NCBI GenBank assembly: GCA_910579155.1
Contig: CAJTTS010000043.1
Coordinates: 1-28,139 of the forward strand
Origin: an uncultured Oscillospiraceae bacterium
GTDB lineage: Bacteria > Bacillota_A > Clostridia > Oscillospirales > Oscillospiraceae
DNA length: 28,139 bases
Direction of reading: 5' to 3'
Each line of letters opens with the position of its first letter. Positions within the stretch are counted from its first letter, which is position 1. Positions 7,992-14,932 of this stretch are shown in pieces. A model generated the notes under the pieces. That model had not been told where the DNA came from. It saw only the letters and a program-made list of their open reading frames with translations, and did no database searches. A program made the translations under genes and the position numbers.

Positions 7992-8801
7992 TTATCCGGC
8001 CACGGCCCGGACACACCAGCGGTAGGCGGGCTGGTTCTCCACGCAGGTAAACAGGGTAATGCAGTTGTCGGCGGTGGCCTCCAGCATGGAGGTGTCGGTA
8101 TAGCTGATCCTGTTCACACTGGTGACGGCATAAGTACGGGTGCCCATGGGCGTGGTCAGGGTAATGGTATCGCCTGCCCGCAGGGTGTGGATTTTGCCGA
8201 AGTCGTTCCGTACACCCCGGTTGTGCCCGGCCACACAGTAGTTACCGTCCCAGGCGGTGGTGCCAGTGAAGTGGCCCGCTCCTTTCAGCAGGGGGGCGCT
8301 GCCCGTGCCCTCAAACACCTTTACCGTCAGGCCGATGCTGGGGATTTTCAAGGTGCCCAGGCTGCCATCGCTGTTGTAGAGGTCGGGGGACAGTTCGGTG
8401 AAGGCGATGGCGGGGCCGCTGACAGTGGGATAGCTGACGGTGGGGTAGCTGGTGCCAGTGTTACCCCCCGTGGCGGCCGAACCGGGGAGCGTGGCCGTCC
8501 CCACGGTGCTGGGGATCAGGTTGCCGCCGTTGAGCGGCCCGCCCGCTGCCAAGTTGGGGGTCAGGAACTCGCCGCTCCCAGGGAGATAGCTGGTAGGGGT
8601 GCCGAAGCCAGGCGGGATCAGGGCGCTGCTCTTGGAGCGATCCACATTGGGGTCAGTCCACTCATAGATGGTATCATCGCTGGTGGGCGTGCCGAAGTCC
8701 CCAGCGTCCGGGGCCTTAAAGGTGTAGTCCTGAGCATGGGCCGGGGTGATGAAAACCGCCGTCAACAGGACAGCGGCGGCCAGCAGGGTTTTCCACTTCA
8801 T
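7992..8801 (-). CDS. Secreted sortase (class D-like)
   Basis: This 269-residue protein has a signal peptide (about 1-23, ending AHA), a Gly/Pro/Thr/Ser-rich linker to about residue 130, and a C-terminal sortase domain. Catalytic residues are visible: His193 in VAGHNRG, Cys253 in TLFTC, and Arg261 in AYRWCVR. Sortases cut at LPxTG-type motifs and join the protein to peptidoglycan or another pilin. The TLxTC context suggests a class D-type enzyme. No C-terminal membrane anchor is seen, so the N-terminal segment may be cleaved or serve as the anchor. The start codon overlaps the stop of the preceding membrane-protein gene (ATGA), implying translational coupling. Its likely substrate is the LPKTGY adhesin downstream. 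Confidence 0.88.
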   Translation of the reverse strand: MKWKTLLAAAVLLTAVFITPAHAQDYTFKAPDAGDFGTPTSDDTIYEWTDPNVDRSKSSALIPPGFGTPTSYLPGSGEFLTPNLAAGGPLNGGNLIPSTVGTATLPGSAATGGNTGTSYPTVSYPTVSGPAIAFTELSPDLYNSDGSLGTLKIPSIGLTVKVFEGTGSAPLLKGAGHFTGTTAWDGNYCVAGHNRGVRNDFGKIHTLRAGDTITLTTPMGTRTYAVTSVNRISYTDTSMLEATADNCITLFTCVENQPAYRWCVRAVAG

Positions 8802-9697
8802 TTGTTATACTCCTTCCATTCCTTTTTGGATTTGACGAACTTATATAAAAACCTGCCCCCGAAGGCCAGCCCCACCACAGCGGCCAGGGCGGGCAGGATA
8901 ATCAGCCACCGCAGGTCAAAGCCGCCGCTTTCCTCCGGCCCGTCCAGGCTGTCGGGCTCCTGAGTGGGCTGGGGCGTAGCTTGAAGCTGTGACTGCCCCT
9001 CGCTGGCAAAGGTGGCGGTGTAGAGCACCTTGTCACAGCTCGTCCGGGTCACTTCCCCCGTGTACTCCACCGTAGCGATATAGCCCGTGGCGTACTTGCT
9101 GCTGGCGGTGCCGCTGTAGGTGGCGGAAGCGTTATAGAAGCCCCCGGCCTCCTGCCACTGGACATCGGCCAGGGTCAGGGTGCGCCCGCCATCCTGGATG
9201 GTGCGGGGGATCAGCGATATGTCAGCATCGGACAAATTGGGATAGGAGCGGGTGGCGGTGATGGTGCGGGAGCTGGTCTTATAGCCCGCCGCTTCCACCT
9301 TGATACCGGGATAGTCGGGCATGAGCGTCCCGGTGTAGCCGTCCTCGGTGGTCACGTCCATGGACAGCTCCAACTGCTGGATAATCAGGGCCATATCCTT
9401 GGTGTCGGTTTCCAGGGTGATCACCTCTGCATAGTCCTTGGTGTCCGTCTCGGCCTGATCGGTTTTTACCACATCCAGTAGGGTATAGTGCAGGCCGCCC
9501 CGGTCAAAATCCTCCGTGGGGATATTGGCCGGATCGTCGGAGCGGGACAGCTCATACACCTTGTCGATACGAAGCTCGTCAAAGGGGCCGTAGGTGTATT
9601 GCTCCACGGAGACGGGGTACAGGCTGGCGGCATAGGCCGGAAGTGCCAAAATGCCCACCAGGAACACCGTCGTGAGAAAGGCTGCCGTTTTTTTCAT
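8798..9697 (-). CDS. Secreted protein with C-terminal membrane anchor, unknown function
   Basis: The 299 residues comprise a signal peptide (about 1-23, ending AYA), a beta-rich extracellular region of about 215 residues, a short Q/P/T/E linker, one transmembrane segment at about residues 263-285, and a basic tail (KFVKSKKEWKEYNK). This is a type I membrane protein with its bulk outside the cell. I recognise no named family. Its stop overlaps the start of the sortase gene, so the two are co-translated and probably work together, for example as an assembly or docking partner at the cell surface. The start has a clear ribosome site (AAGGAG). Confidence 0.75.
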   Translation of the reverse strand: MKKTAAFLTTVFLVGILALPAYAASLYPVSVEQYTYGPFDELRIDKVYELSRSDDPANIPTEDFDRGGLHYTLLDVVKTDQAETDTKDYAEVITLETDTKDMALIIQQLELSMDVTTEDGYTGTLMPDYPGIKVEAAGYKTSSRTITATRSYPNLSDADISLIPRTIQDGGRTLTLADVQWQEAGGFYNASATYSGTASSKYATGYIATVEYTGEVTRTSCDKVLYTATFASEGQSQLQATPQPTQEPDSLDGPEESGGFDLRWLIILPALAAVVGLAFGGRFLYKFVKSKKEWKEYNK

Positions 9698-9726
9698 GTC
9701 GGGTCATCTCCTTGTCAAAATAACGT

Positions 9727-9741
9727 ACCTCAAATTGAGGT
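9727..9741. repeat. Dispersed 15-bp palindrome, copy 6
   Basis: ACCTCAAATTGAGGT, perfect, 29 bp upstream of the start of the membrane-anchored protein gene. Confidence 0.9.
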
Positions 9742-9755
9742 ACATTATCCGGGGG

Positions 9756-9776
9756 CCGTCCCCGGAACGGGGACGG
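9756..9776. other. Perfect 8-bp hairpin in the 9698-10013 gap
   Basis: CCGTCCCC (9756-9763) pairs with GGGGACGG (9769-9776) around a GGAAC loop. It belongs to a densely structured 316-bp gap with no convincing gene. Confidence 0.55.
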
Positions 9777-9825
9777 CTGGGGCCAGCCCTTGGGCCAGGA
9801 CACACGCCGCCCAGCCCATGCTGGC

Positions 9826-9852
9826 AAAAACCGCCGCCCTTTGGCGGTTTTT
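9826..9852. terminator. Bidirectional Rho-independent terminator
   Basis: AAAAACCGCC (9826-9835) pairs with GGCGGTTTTT (9843-9852) across a 7-nt loop, giving a GC stem flanked by A/T runs on both strands. On the minus strand it ends transcripts from the relaxase operon before the surface module. Confidence 0.8.
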
Positions 9853-9893
9853 GGGCGATTCCCCCCTTACCCACCTAAAAATCCAACGAACGG

Positions 9894-9973
9894 CCCCGGT
9901 CAAGGCCCGGCCAGTCCGCAGACTGGCCGGCTCGCGCACGATTGCGAAAGCAATCGTGCGGCCTTGACGGGGG
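9894..9973. other. Three-way-junction structure (candidate structured RNA or DNA element)
   Basis: An outer stem (GTCAAGGC 9899-9906 with GCCTTGAC 9961-9968, extendable by C/G pairs past one bulge) encloses two perfect inner hairpins. The first is CCGGCCAGTC/GACTGGCCGG (9907-9930, loop CGCA). The second is CGCACGATTGC/GCAATCGTGCG (9935-9960). On the plus strand the second loop is GAAA, a GNRA tetraloop. No function is recognised. It lies just after the stop of the ArdC-like gene and before the terminator at 9826-9852, so it would be in the 3' untranslated region of the relaxase operon. Confidence 0.7.
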
Positions 9974-10013
9974 ACGGGCGGTGGATTAACCTCCGGGGGA
10001 AGGGGGAACGCCC

Positions 10014-10895
10014 TTACCGGGGGCCTTGTCTGGCGGGGGGCCTTCGGTTGACCTGGATGGTTCTCTGCTGGGGAGTGATTTCCCGCTCAATGGACGTGCC
10101 GATCATTTTGCTCATATCCTGGATGCCGTCCAAAATGCTTTTCCGGCTTTCAGTGGGCCCGTCTTGATAAAGATCGGGCAGCCTGGACAGGTCGGGGAGA
10201 TCCCGGCTGATACCCAGGTGGCGGCACAGGATATAGGAAATGCTCTGCGCGTCCAGCTCACTTTCCGGGCGGTGGTAGTCCCCGTTGCGCCCCCGGTTAT
10301 GGAAGCGGGCATGGGCGACCTCGGCGGCGATGGCGGCAAAGGCTTCATGGTCGGGGTAGCCGGGGCGGATAGCCAGTTCCAGACTTTGTGCGTCATAAAA
10401 GGCCGGGGTTTCCATTTCCAGGTCTGCCACCACAGGGACGGGGGAATAGTTGAGAAGCGTCTGCATGGCTACCGCCATCTCCGGGGAGTCATCCTTGATC
10501 TGAATTGTCCTCAAATCCCGGCCCGCCGTTTGGCTGATGTCATAGGCGCTGGTCAGGTCGTAGCCCTTCCGGTTGGCGGATCGGGCGAAAATCTTCACGC
10601 CTCGGTTCAGTTCCATGCTGTCAACGCTCCGGCCCAGGTTCCGCCACCGATCCACTGTGCCGAACACGGTGGCCGTGGGCATCCCCTGCATCACCAGGGC
10701 GATATTGCCGGGGCTGTAGGTGAAGTTATCCCCCTGCATGGTCAGATACCGGGCATAGGTGTCCGGGTCAGTGGTGATCTGCGTAATGCCCTCGTCCTGG
10801 GCGTCGGTGATTTCCTTCCGTTGGGCCTGCCGATCCGCCTTCCACTTGGCATCTGCGGCATTTTTCTGATTGATGATCGCTTCCAAATCTACCAT
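10014..10895 (-). CDS. ArdC-like protein with a degenerate metallopeptidase motif
   Basis: This 293-residue protein resembles the ArdC layout: an N-terminal ssDNA-binding-like region (YARYLTMQGDNFTYSPGNIALVM, WRNLGR, GVKIF; residues about 45-110) and a C-terminal ImmA/IrrE-type helical region. At the expected HExxH site it reads A-E-V-A-H (191-195): Glu192 and His195 remain but the first zinc-binding His is Ala. The region of the third ligand (ESELDAQSISYILC) is kept. The related protein at 18389-19372 has an intact HEVAH. ArdC proteins protect incoming DNA from restriction, so this copy may have kept DNA binding but lost hydrolysis. It follows the PcfB-like gene closely, with a good ribosome site (AAGGAG). 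Confidence 0.72.
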   Translation of the reverse strand: MVDLEAIINQKNAADAKWKADRQAQRKEITDAQDEGITQITTDPDTYARYLTMQGDNFTYSPGNIALVMQGMPTATVFGTVDRWRNLGRSVDSMELNRGVKIFARSANRKGYDLTSAYDISQTAGRDLRTIQIKDDSPEMAVAMQTLLNYSPVPVVADLEMETPAFYDAQSLELAIRPGYPDHEAFAAIAAEVAHARFHNRGRNGDYHRPESELDAQSISYILCRHLGISRDLPDLSRLPDLYQDGPTESRKSILDGIQDMSKMIGTSIEREITPQQRTIQVNRRPPARQGPR

Positions 10896-10911
10896 AAAAT
10901 ATTCATCTCCT

Positions 10912-11565
10912 TCATCGTGTTTTCGGCGGCGTGCCCCGTTTGGGCTGGGGGGCCTGCCCGGATTTTTTCATGCCCTCGGTGGCGGCCTTCATCGCTGCCA
11001 GCCGCCCCTTCACGGAGGGCTTGTCAGAGGTCGGTATCGTCGTCGTAGCCGTCCTCGTCGGCGTACTCCTCCCCGCCGTCTCCGTCCTCGTCCTCCTCTG
11101 CGATGGATTCGAGCCACTCCCGCGCTGTGGTGAGGAGCTGCCGGGTTGAGCGCGGGGCCCGTCTTTTTTTTGCGGGCTGTCCTCCTTGGCCTTGACAGGT
11201 GCGGCGTAGCCCCGGCTCTCCATGAAATGGTTGACCTGGGCCACATAGTCCACGTTGGTGATCAGATCCACCATGCCGTCCGTGGCCCGGCTGTCCCGAA
11301 TTACGGAATAAAGTACATTTTTCTTGGCGAATTTTTTGAACTCAGCCAGGTCACTTTCCCGGATGCGGAATACCTTCAGCTCCTTCCCATCCCGCAAAAG
11401 CCGGGCCATGTTGGTTTTTCCGGACAGCTTTTTGCTGTCCTGGGCCAGCGCCATCAAAAAAGCGGCAAGATTTTTACTCCCTGCCGCCAGCAGCTTTACC
11501 GCTTCCTCGGTGATTTGGATGCTCTCCTTCACCATCAGGTCGGCAACCTCTCCGCTTACGTCCAT
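10912..11565 (-). CDS. pcfB: PcfB-like (DUF3801) conjugation protein
   Basis: The 217 residues divide into a folded N-terminal part of about 125 residues and a long disordered basic tail. The N-terminal part has DUF3801/PcfB signatures: ITEEAVKLLAAGSKNLAAFL, a GKTNMARLLRDGKELKVFRI stretch, FAKKNVLYSVIRD, and VDLITNVDYVAQVNHFME. In the enterococcal pCF10 system PcfB interacts with the coupling protein PcfC and helps recruit the relaxosome. The same role here is inferred from family and position, between the relaxase and downstream transfer genes. The tail ends in a conserved-looking SVKGRLAAMKAA helix and a Lys/Pro-rich segment. The start follows GGGGAGGT, which overlaps the stop of the preceding gene. 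Confidence 0.82.
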   Translation of the reverse strand: MDVSGEVADLMVKESIQITEEAVKLLAAGSKNLAAFLMALAQDSKKLSGKTNMARLLRDGKELKVFRIRESDLAEFKKFAKKNVLYSVIRDSRATDGMVDLITNVDYVAQVNHFMESRGYAAPVKAKEDSPQKKDGPRAQPGSSSPQRGSGSNPSQRRTRTETAGRSTPTRTATTTIPTSDKPSVKGRLAAMKAATEGMKKSGQAPQPKRGTPPKTR

Positions 11566-11572
11566 ATGGTTT

Positions 11573-12037
11573 TCACCTCCCCGTTTTGAGATACTGGATC
11601 ACTTCCATCATGGAACACAGTTGGGGCCGGGTCAGATACCGCTTTACCACCAGCCGGATATGCCGCTCACGCTGGGCCGGGGACAGCGGGGAATATATGG
11701 CGATGTCCCGTGCGGCGGCCTGATAGTCCAGCAGGGTGACGCTGCCCCAGGGCCGACCATCCACAAACTTTTCCACGTGGAGGAATAGGGCCAGGATGGG
11801 CCATAGTGTCATACCCCGGAAGGCCAGCCAGTCCGAGTTGGCAAAGTTATCGCGGTTATAGGCCGCACCTATGGGACACAGGCGGCACAGGCCCCGGCGG
11901 GACAGAAACAGAAAGTCTCCAATTCCGCCGCACAGCAGCTTGTCGGTTTCCTGTTCCATGCGTTCATCCTCAACGGGCTGATATATTGGCACCAGCTCCA
12001 GAATAGCGGTCAGGTCTGCTTTTATCAGCTTTTTCAT
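11573..12037 (-). CDS. Conserved-looking 154-residue protein of unknown function, overlapping the relaxase gene
   Basis: I recognise no family. The protein is rich in hydrophobic and aromatic residues, has a CRLCPIG motif near the middle (residues about 51-57), and an Arg-rich helical end (RERHIRLVVKRYLTRPQL). There is no signal peptide, and the central TLWPILALFL stretch is short for a membrane span. Its start lies 68 bp inside the relaxase gene in another frame, with an AGGAG ribosome site. Its stop overlaps the ribosome site of the PcfB-like gene. This tight packing between two transfer proteins suggests a role in DNA processing or relaxosome docking. Confidence 0.7.
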   Translation of the reverse strand: MKKLIKADLTAILELVPIYQPVEDERMEQETDKLLCGGIGDFLFLSRRGLCRLCPIGAAYNRDNFANSDWLAFRGMTLWPILALFLHVEKFVDGRPWGSVTLLDYQAAARDIAIYSPLSPAQRERHIRLVVKRYLTRPQLCSMMEVIQYLKTGR

Positions 12038-13373
12038 GGATCACGCTCCTGTTTTCATGTTGTTTGGCCTGCACCGCTGCCTGTACTGTGGGCACATCCC
12101 CCTCAATACGGGCGCACAGCTTCAGTTCCCGGCGCAGCCCCCTCAGACGCTGGGTAATTTGAGTGATATCCTGGGCGATTTCCTCGCCGCCCCGTCCGGC
12201 CCGTTTTGCGTTGTAAAGCCCCCGGCGCTGGTCTGTCAGGGCGTCGATCTCCGCCTGGAGCGCGTCATACTGCATGGAAAGCTGGGCCGCTGTCTCAATG
12301 TGGTGCTTCATCAAATAGGAAAATTGCTGTTGGTAACGGTCAAACTTGATCAGTTCCTCACGTAATAAAAAAGCCGTCCTCTTTTTTGGACGGCGGGTAG
12401 GGATGGCTCCCAGCAGATACAGGTATTTGAAATAGAGGGCGCGGAAGCCTTTGAGTTTTGGACGGCGGCGAGGGACAGCGCCCCGGACACGGTATCGGCG
12501 GCCACGGGCCAGCAGGGGGAAGATTGCCGGGGGCGGCGGGCTGGCCGGGGGTGGGGAAACTTCCCCGGAACGGATGGCCGCAAGGCGGGCTTGCAGGTCA
12601 GTTTCGGTGTAGCCCTCGCCCAAACTGTCCAGGCGGATGTACTTTGCCCCGCCCGGCGGCTTGACAGCGGTATGCTTTACATTGGGGCCGTGCTTCACCT
12701 GGTAGCCCATCTGCCGTAGCTGCTCCAGGAAAGAGCGGTAAGTGAAGGACTGGCTCAGGGCGGCGTCGATGTCCTGCCGGATCGCTCCCCGGGTGGTGGG
12801 CCTGCCGTTCTGCTCGGCCTGCCACTCGCTGTACTGCTTTCCGCTGCCAGCAGGGTCAATGACGGACAGGCCGTGCTCGGCGCACAGGGCGTCTGATGTG
12901 CCACGGATGCCCGTGCCGTCCCCGCCGAAGTAGTCCCGGAAATTGTTGCGGTACATCCTGCCGTCCATCAAGGAGACGGAATTAAAAACAATGTGGTTAT
13001 GCAGGTGCTCCCGGTCTATGTGGGTGGTGACAATGGCTTCATAGCGATCTCCCAGCAGACGCCGGACAAATTCCAGGCCGACGGCATGGGCTTCCTCCGG
13101 CTCAACCTCGCCAGGGGCAAAGGATTGGATAATGTGGTAGCCCTGCACCCAGCTTTTCCCGTCCTTGCCCCAGCGCCGCTTGGTGGCTGTCATGTCGGCA
13201 TAGGCCCGCCCCAGGTCGCAGTTGACTGCGCTCTCAAAATATCCTCCTTCCGTTTTCTCCCCGTCCATGGTATAATGGAGCGCGTTGGACAGGGAGGTTT
13301 TTTCATGGTTCTGCACATAGGCCAAACACCTGTCCAGGCGGCTGCCAATGACGATGATTTTCGTGTAGGCCAT
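11970..13373 (-). CDS. MOBP-type relaxase
   Basis: This 467-residue relaxase nicks oriT and pilots the strand into the recipient. Motif III is clear: H118-x-D120-x-x-H123-x-H125-x-H127 in THIDREHLHNH, the metal-binding triad of MOBP/MobA-VirD2 enzymes. Tyr19 in CLAYVQN is the candidate nicking tyrosine. The nuclease domain occupies about residues 1-190. A proline-rich linker (about 285-300) and a basic, coiled-coil C-terminal region follow. I chose the ATG at 13373 because it overlaps the MobC stop (TAATG), indicating coupling; the further in-frame start at 13400 would lie inside mobC. The C-terminus overlaps the next gene by 68 bp. Confidence 0.92.
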   Translation of the reverse strand: MAYTKIIVIGSRLDRCLAYVQNHEKTSLSNALHYTMDGEKTEGGYFESAVNCDLGRAYADMTATKRRWGKDGKSWVQGYHIIQSFAPGEVEPEEAHAVGLEFVRRLLGDRYEAIVTTHIDREHLHNHIVFNSVSLMDGRMYRNNFRDYFGGDGTGIRGTSDALCAEHGLSVIDPAGSGKQYSEWQAEQNGRPTTRGAIRQDIDAALSQSFTYRSFLEQLRQMGYQVKHGPNVKHTAVKPPGGAKYIRLDSLGEGYTETDLQARLAAIRSGEVSPPPASPPPPAIFPLLARGRRYRVRGAVPRRRPKLKGFRALYFKYLYLLGAIPTRRPKKRTAFLLREELIKFDRYQQQFSYLMKHHIETAAQLSMQYDALQAEIDALTDQRRGLYNAKRAGRGGEEIAQDITQITQRLRGLRRELKLCARIEGDVPTVQAAVQAKQHENRSVIHEKADKSRPDRYSGAGANISAR

Positions 13374-13681
13374 TACAGCGTCTCCTTTACCAGCCGCCAT
13401 ACTTCCCGGATCAGCCTGACAACTTCATCAATGTCAGCCCGCTCCGCGCATTTTTTGGCGTTGGTGTTGTGGGCGATTTGGTTCACATTGTTGCCGATGG
13501 CGGACAGCTCCCGCAGCAGGGCGGTGTAGGTGTCGGGCGGCCTGGGGCGAAGCTGCACCCCGGCGATCAGAGTGCGCACAAAGGGGTCAATACCCAGTCC
13601 GGCCCGCCGCGCCTGCTCTTTCAGGTGGGCGTGCTCTTTGTCGGTCAGCCAAACGCTGACGTGGCGGTTTCGTGTGCGCAT
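13373..13681 (-). CDS. mobC: MobC-family relaxosome accessory protein
   Basis: The 102-residue protein begins with MRTRNRHVSVWLTDKEHAHL, a ribbon-helix-helix-like N-terminus, and has the C-terminal mobilisation motif LRELSAIGNNVNQIAHNTN typical of MobC. MobC binds near oriT and helps the relaxase open the strands. I chose the ATG at 13681 because AAGGAGGT sits 4-5 bases upstream; an in-frame start at 13696 would lie on that ribosome site. The stop codon overlaps the relaxase start, so both are made together. The dispersed palindrome lies 19 bp upstream of the start. Confidence 0.9.
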   Translation of the reverse strand: MRTRNRHVSVWLTDKEHAHLKEQARRAGLGIDPFVRTLIAGVQLRPRPPDTYTALLRELSAIGNNVNQIAHNTNAKKCAERADIDEVVRLIREVWRLVKETL

Positions 13682-13700
13682 GAATACCTCCTTCAAACTT

Positions 13701-13715
13701 ACCTCAAATTGAGGT
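13701..13715. repeat. Dispersed 15-bp palindrome, copy 7
   Basis: ACCTCAAATTGAGGT, perfect, directly upstream of the mobC ribosome site. Confidence 0.92.
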
Positions 13716-13913
13716 AGATTAAAATACAGTCAAAACCGGGCCAGTCCCGGTTGATTACGCCGGGACAATGCTGGGCCCGGCTGGTGGGAAACTTACCTCA
13801 ATTTGAGGTAAGTTTCCGGGCGTGGGGTATTAGGGGCTCGGCCCCTAACAAGCGGGCATTTGTGCTACCAAATGCCGTGCTTGCTGTGACAGCGACGCCG
13901 AAGGCGCCGCTGT
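13716..13913. other. Candidate oriT region: hairpin-rich gap upstream of mobC
   Basis: There is no gene here. Four inverted repeats are visible: AACCGGG/CCCGGTT (13734-13752), TTAGGGGC/GCCCCTAA (13830-13848), GGCATTTG/CAAATGCC extended by CAAGC/GCTTG (13849-13884), and GACAGCG/CGCTGTC with CGCC/GGCG inside (13889-13915, running into the next stop codon). Gaps just upstream of mobC-relaxase pairs commonly hold oriT, which is built from such repeats next to the nick site. No nick sequence could be assigned by eye. Confidence 0.5.
13795..13809. repeat. Dispersed 15-bp palindrome, copy 8, core of a 27-bp perfect palindrome
   Basis: ACCTCAATTTGAGGT, with symmetry extending over 13789-13815 (flanks AAACTT and AAGTTT). 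It is the longest copy in the window and sits inside the candidate oriT gap. Confidence 0.92.
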
Positions 13914-14726
13914 CTACCGTGCCGGGGCCGATCTCCGCTGGCTGGGGCCTGGGCGCTGTTTTCGGTGCTTTGCCCAAATTTCCTGTGGGGATTTTTCTTC
14001 CGGCTGGGGGGCAGGGGCCGTGATGTCGCTAACCAACTCGTCATCACCAAGAAGGGCCAGCAGCTTGTCCACCGCCGCTTCATCCGGCTTCATGGCATCT
14101 GGGTTTTCCACGGTGTAGCCTGAAAGCAACACGCCATTGATGCAAAAACACTTCTGATATTCCACCGGGATAGGCGGGGAGATTTCCGTGAACAGGTGGG
14201 CATAGGCAGCAATACGGCCTTGCAGGTACTTTTCCAGTGATAATTTATCAGGAAATTTCTTGTCCTCTTGGCCCGCAATTTTTTTGTGATATTTGCCATT
14301 GTCGGGGTTCTTCGGCGTATTGTACGTAACAGACCAGCTAAGTTTGCAAAAAGGCATATTTTTCCCTTTGCGGTTGTTCCATTGCACTCCCTCAGAAATA
14401 CGATAGGTCATTCTGTAAACCATATTGCTTTTCTCGTTCCAACCGGATTCGTCTTTCGTCCACTGGTTGGCCGTATGTTCGGCTGCTCTTGATTGCAGAA
14501 ACTTCTTGGCGTGTCGGGTGCGGACAGTCTGCGTGGCCTGCTCTTTCCATTTGTATACTGTCTCGCGTATCTCATCATAAATTTTTTTCTCTTCGGATAT
14601 GCTGTCCTGTTCCATCTTTTCCAGCTCGGCCATAGAGAATTGAATCAAATCAGAAATATCAAGAGAACCGGCAGCACGATGGAAATACTCAACAATTTTC
14701 AGTTCTTCACCTGGTTTCAAGTCCAT
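13914..14726 (-). CDS. Element-encoded protein of unknown function, paralogue A
   Basis: This 270-residue protein belongs to no family I can name. It is clearly related to the protein at 14929-15822. Shared segments include W-K/E-x-Q-A-x-Q-T near residue 55, H-T-x-NQW, S-N-x-VY-x-M-x-Y-x-I, K/R-Y-x-QGR, and PP-x-P-x-x-x-x-x-x-x-INGxLL-x-x-YTV before a Pro/Lys-rich tail. No signal peptide or membrane segment is seen, so it is cytoplasmic. Its mRNA follows the 61-residue gene by 20 bp with its own ribosome site (GGAAGGA). Part of the coding sequence (around 14270-14640) is visibly richer in A and T than its neighbours. Confidence 0.7.
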   Translation of the reverse strand: MDLKPGEELKIVEYFHRAAGSLDISDLIQFSMAELEKMEQDSISEEKKIYDEIRETVYKWKEQATQTVRTRHAKKFLQSRAAEHTANQWTKDESGWNEKSNMVYRMTYRISEGVQWNNRKGKNMPFCKLSWSVTYNTPKNPDNGKYHKKIAGQEDKKFPDKLSLEKYLQGRIAAYAHLFTEISPPIPVEYQKCFCINGVLLSGYTVENPDAMKPDEAAVDKLLALLGDDELVSDITAPAPQPEEKSPQEIWAKHRKQRPGPSQRRSAPAR

Positions 14727-14746
14727 GACGGCTATCCTTCCGCCGT

Positions 14747-14932
14747 TTAGATCAATACCGCCTGCCCGTTGGCCCAGCGGACAGTGAGATACATTCCAAC
14801 GGTGTTTTCCAGCTTGACGGTGCTGTGGTCTAACAGCTCTACGCGGGCGATGTCATCACGGGTAATACCTTTGGACATCAGCCACTCCCCAATTTTACGT
14901 TGGGGGATCGTTTTGCAATGGTATAGGTTCAT
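14747..14932 (-). CDS. Small 61-residue protein between two paralogues
   Basis: MNLYHCKTIP begins a compact protein with a charged helical part (GEWLMSKGITRDDIARVEL) and a beta-rich end (STVKLENTVGMYLTVRWANGQAVLI). No family is recognised. It starts on an ATGA overlap with the upstream paralogue gene and has AGGAGG at good spacing, which supports real translation. Confidence 0.65.
   Translation of the reverse strand: MNLYHCKTIPQRKIGEWLMSKGITRDDIARVELLDHSTVKLENTVGMYLTVRWANGQAVLI

Noticed and set aside
9745..9939. Minus-strand open frame of 64 residues in the 9698-10013 gap
   Set aside because: It runs through three strong hairpins, has no ribosome site and a composition unlike protein. I treat the stretch as non-coding or decayed.
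13701..13737. Possible mobC promoter starting from TTGACT (minus strand, about 13734)
   Set aside because: No acceptable -10 at 16-18 bp; the would-be -10 falls on the palindrome centre. Not strong enough to list.
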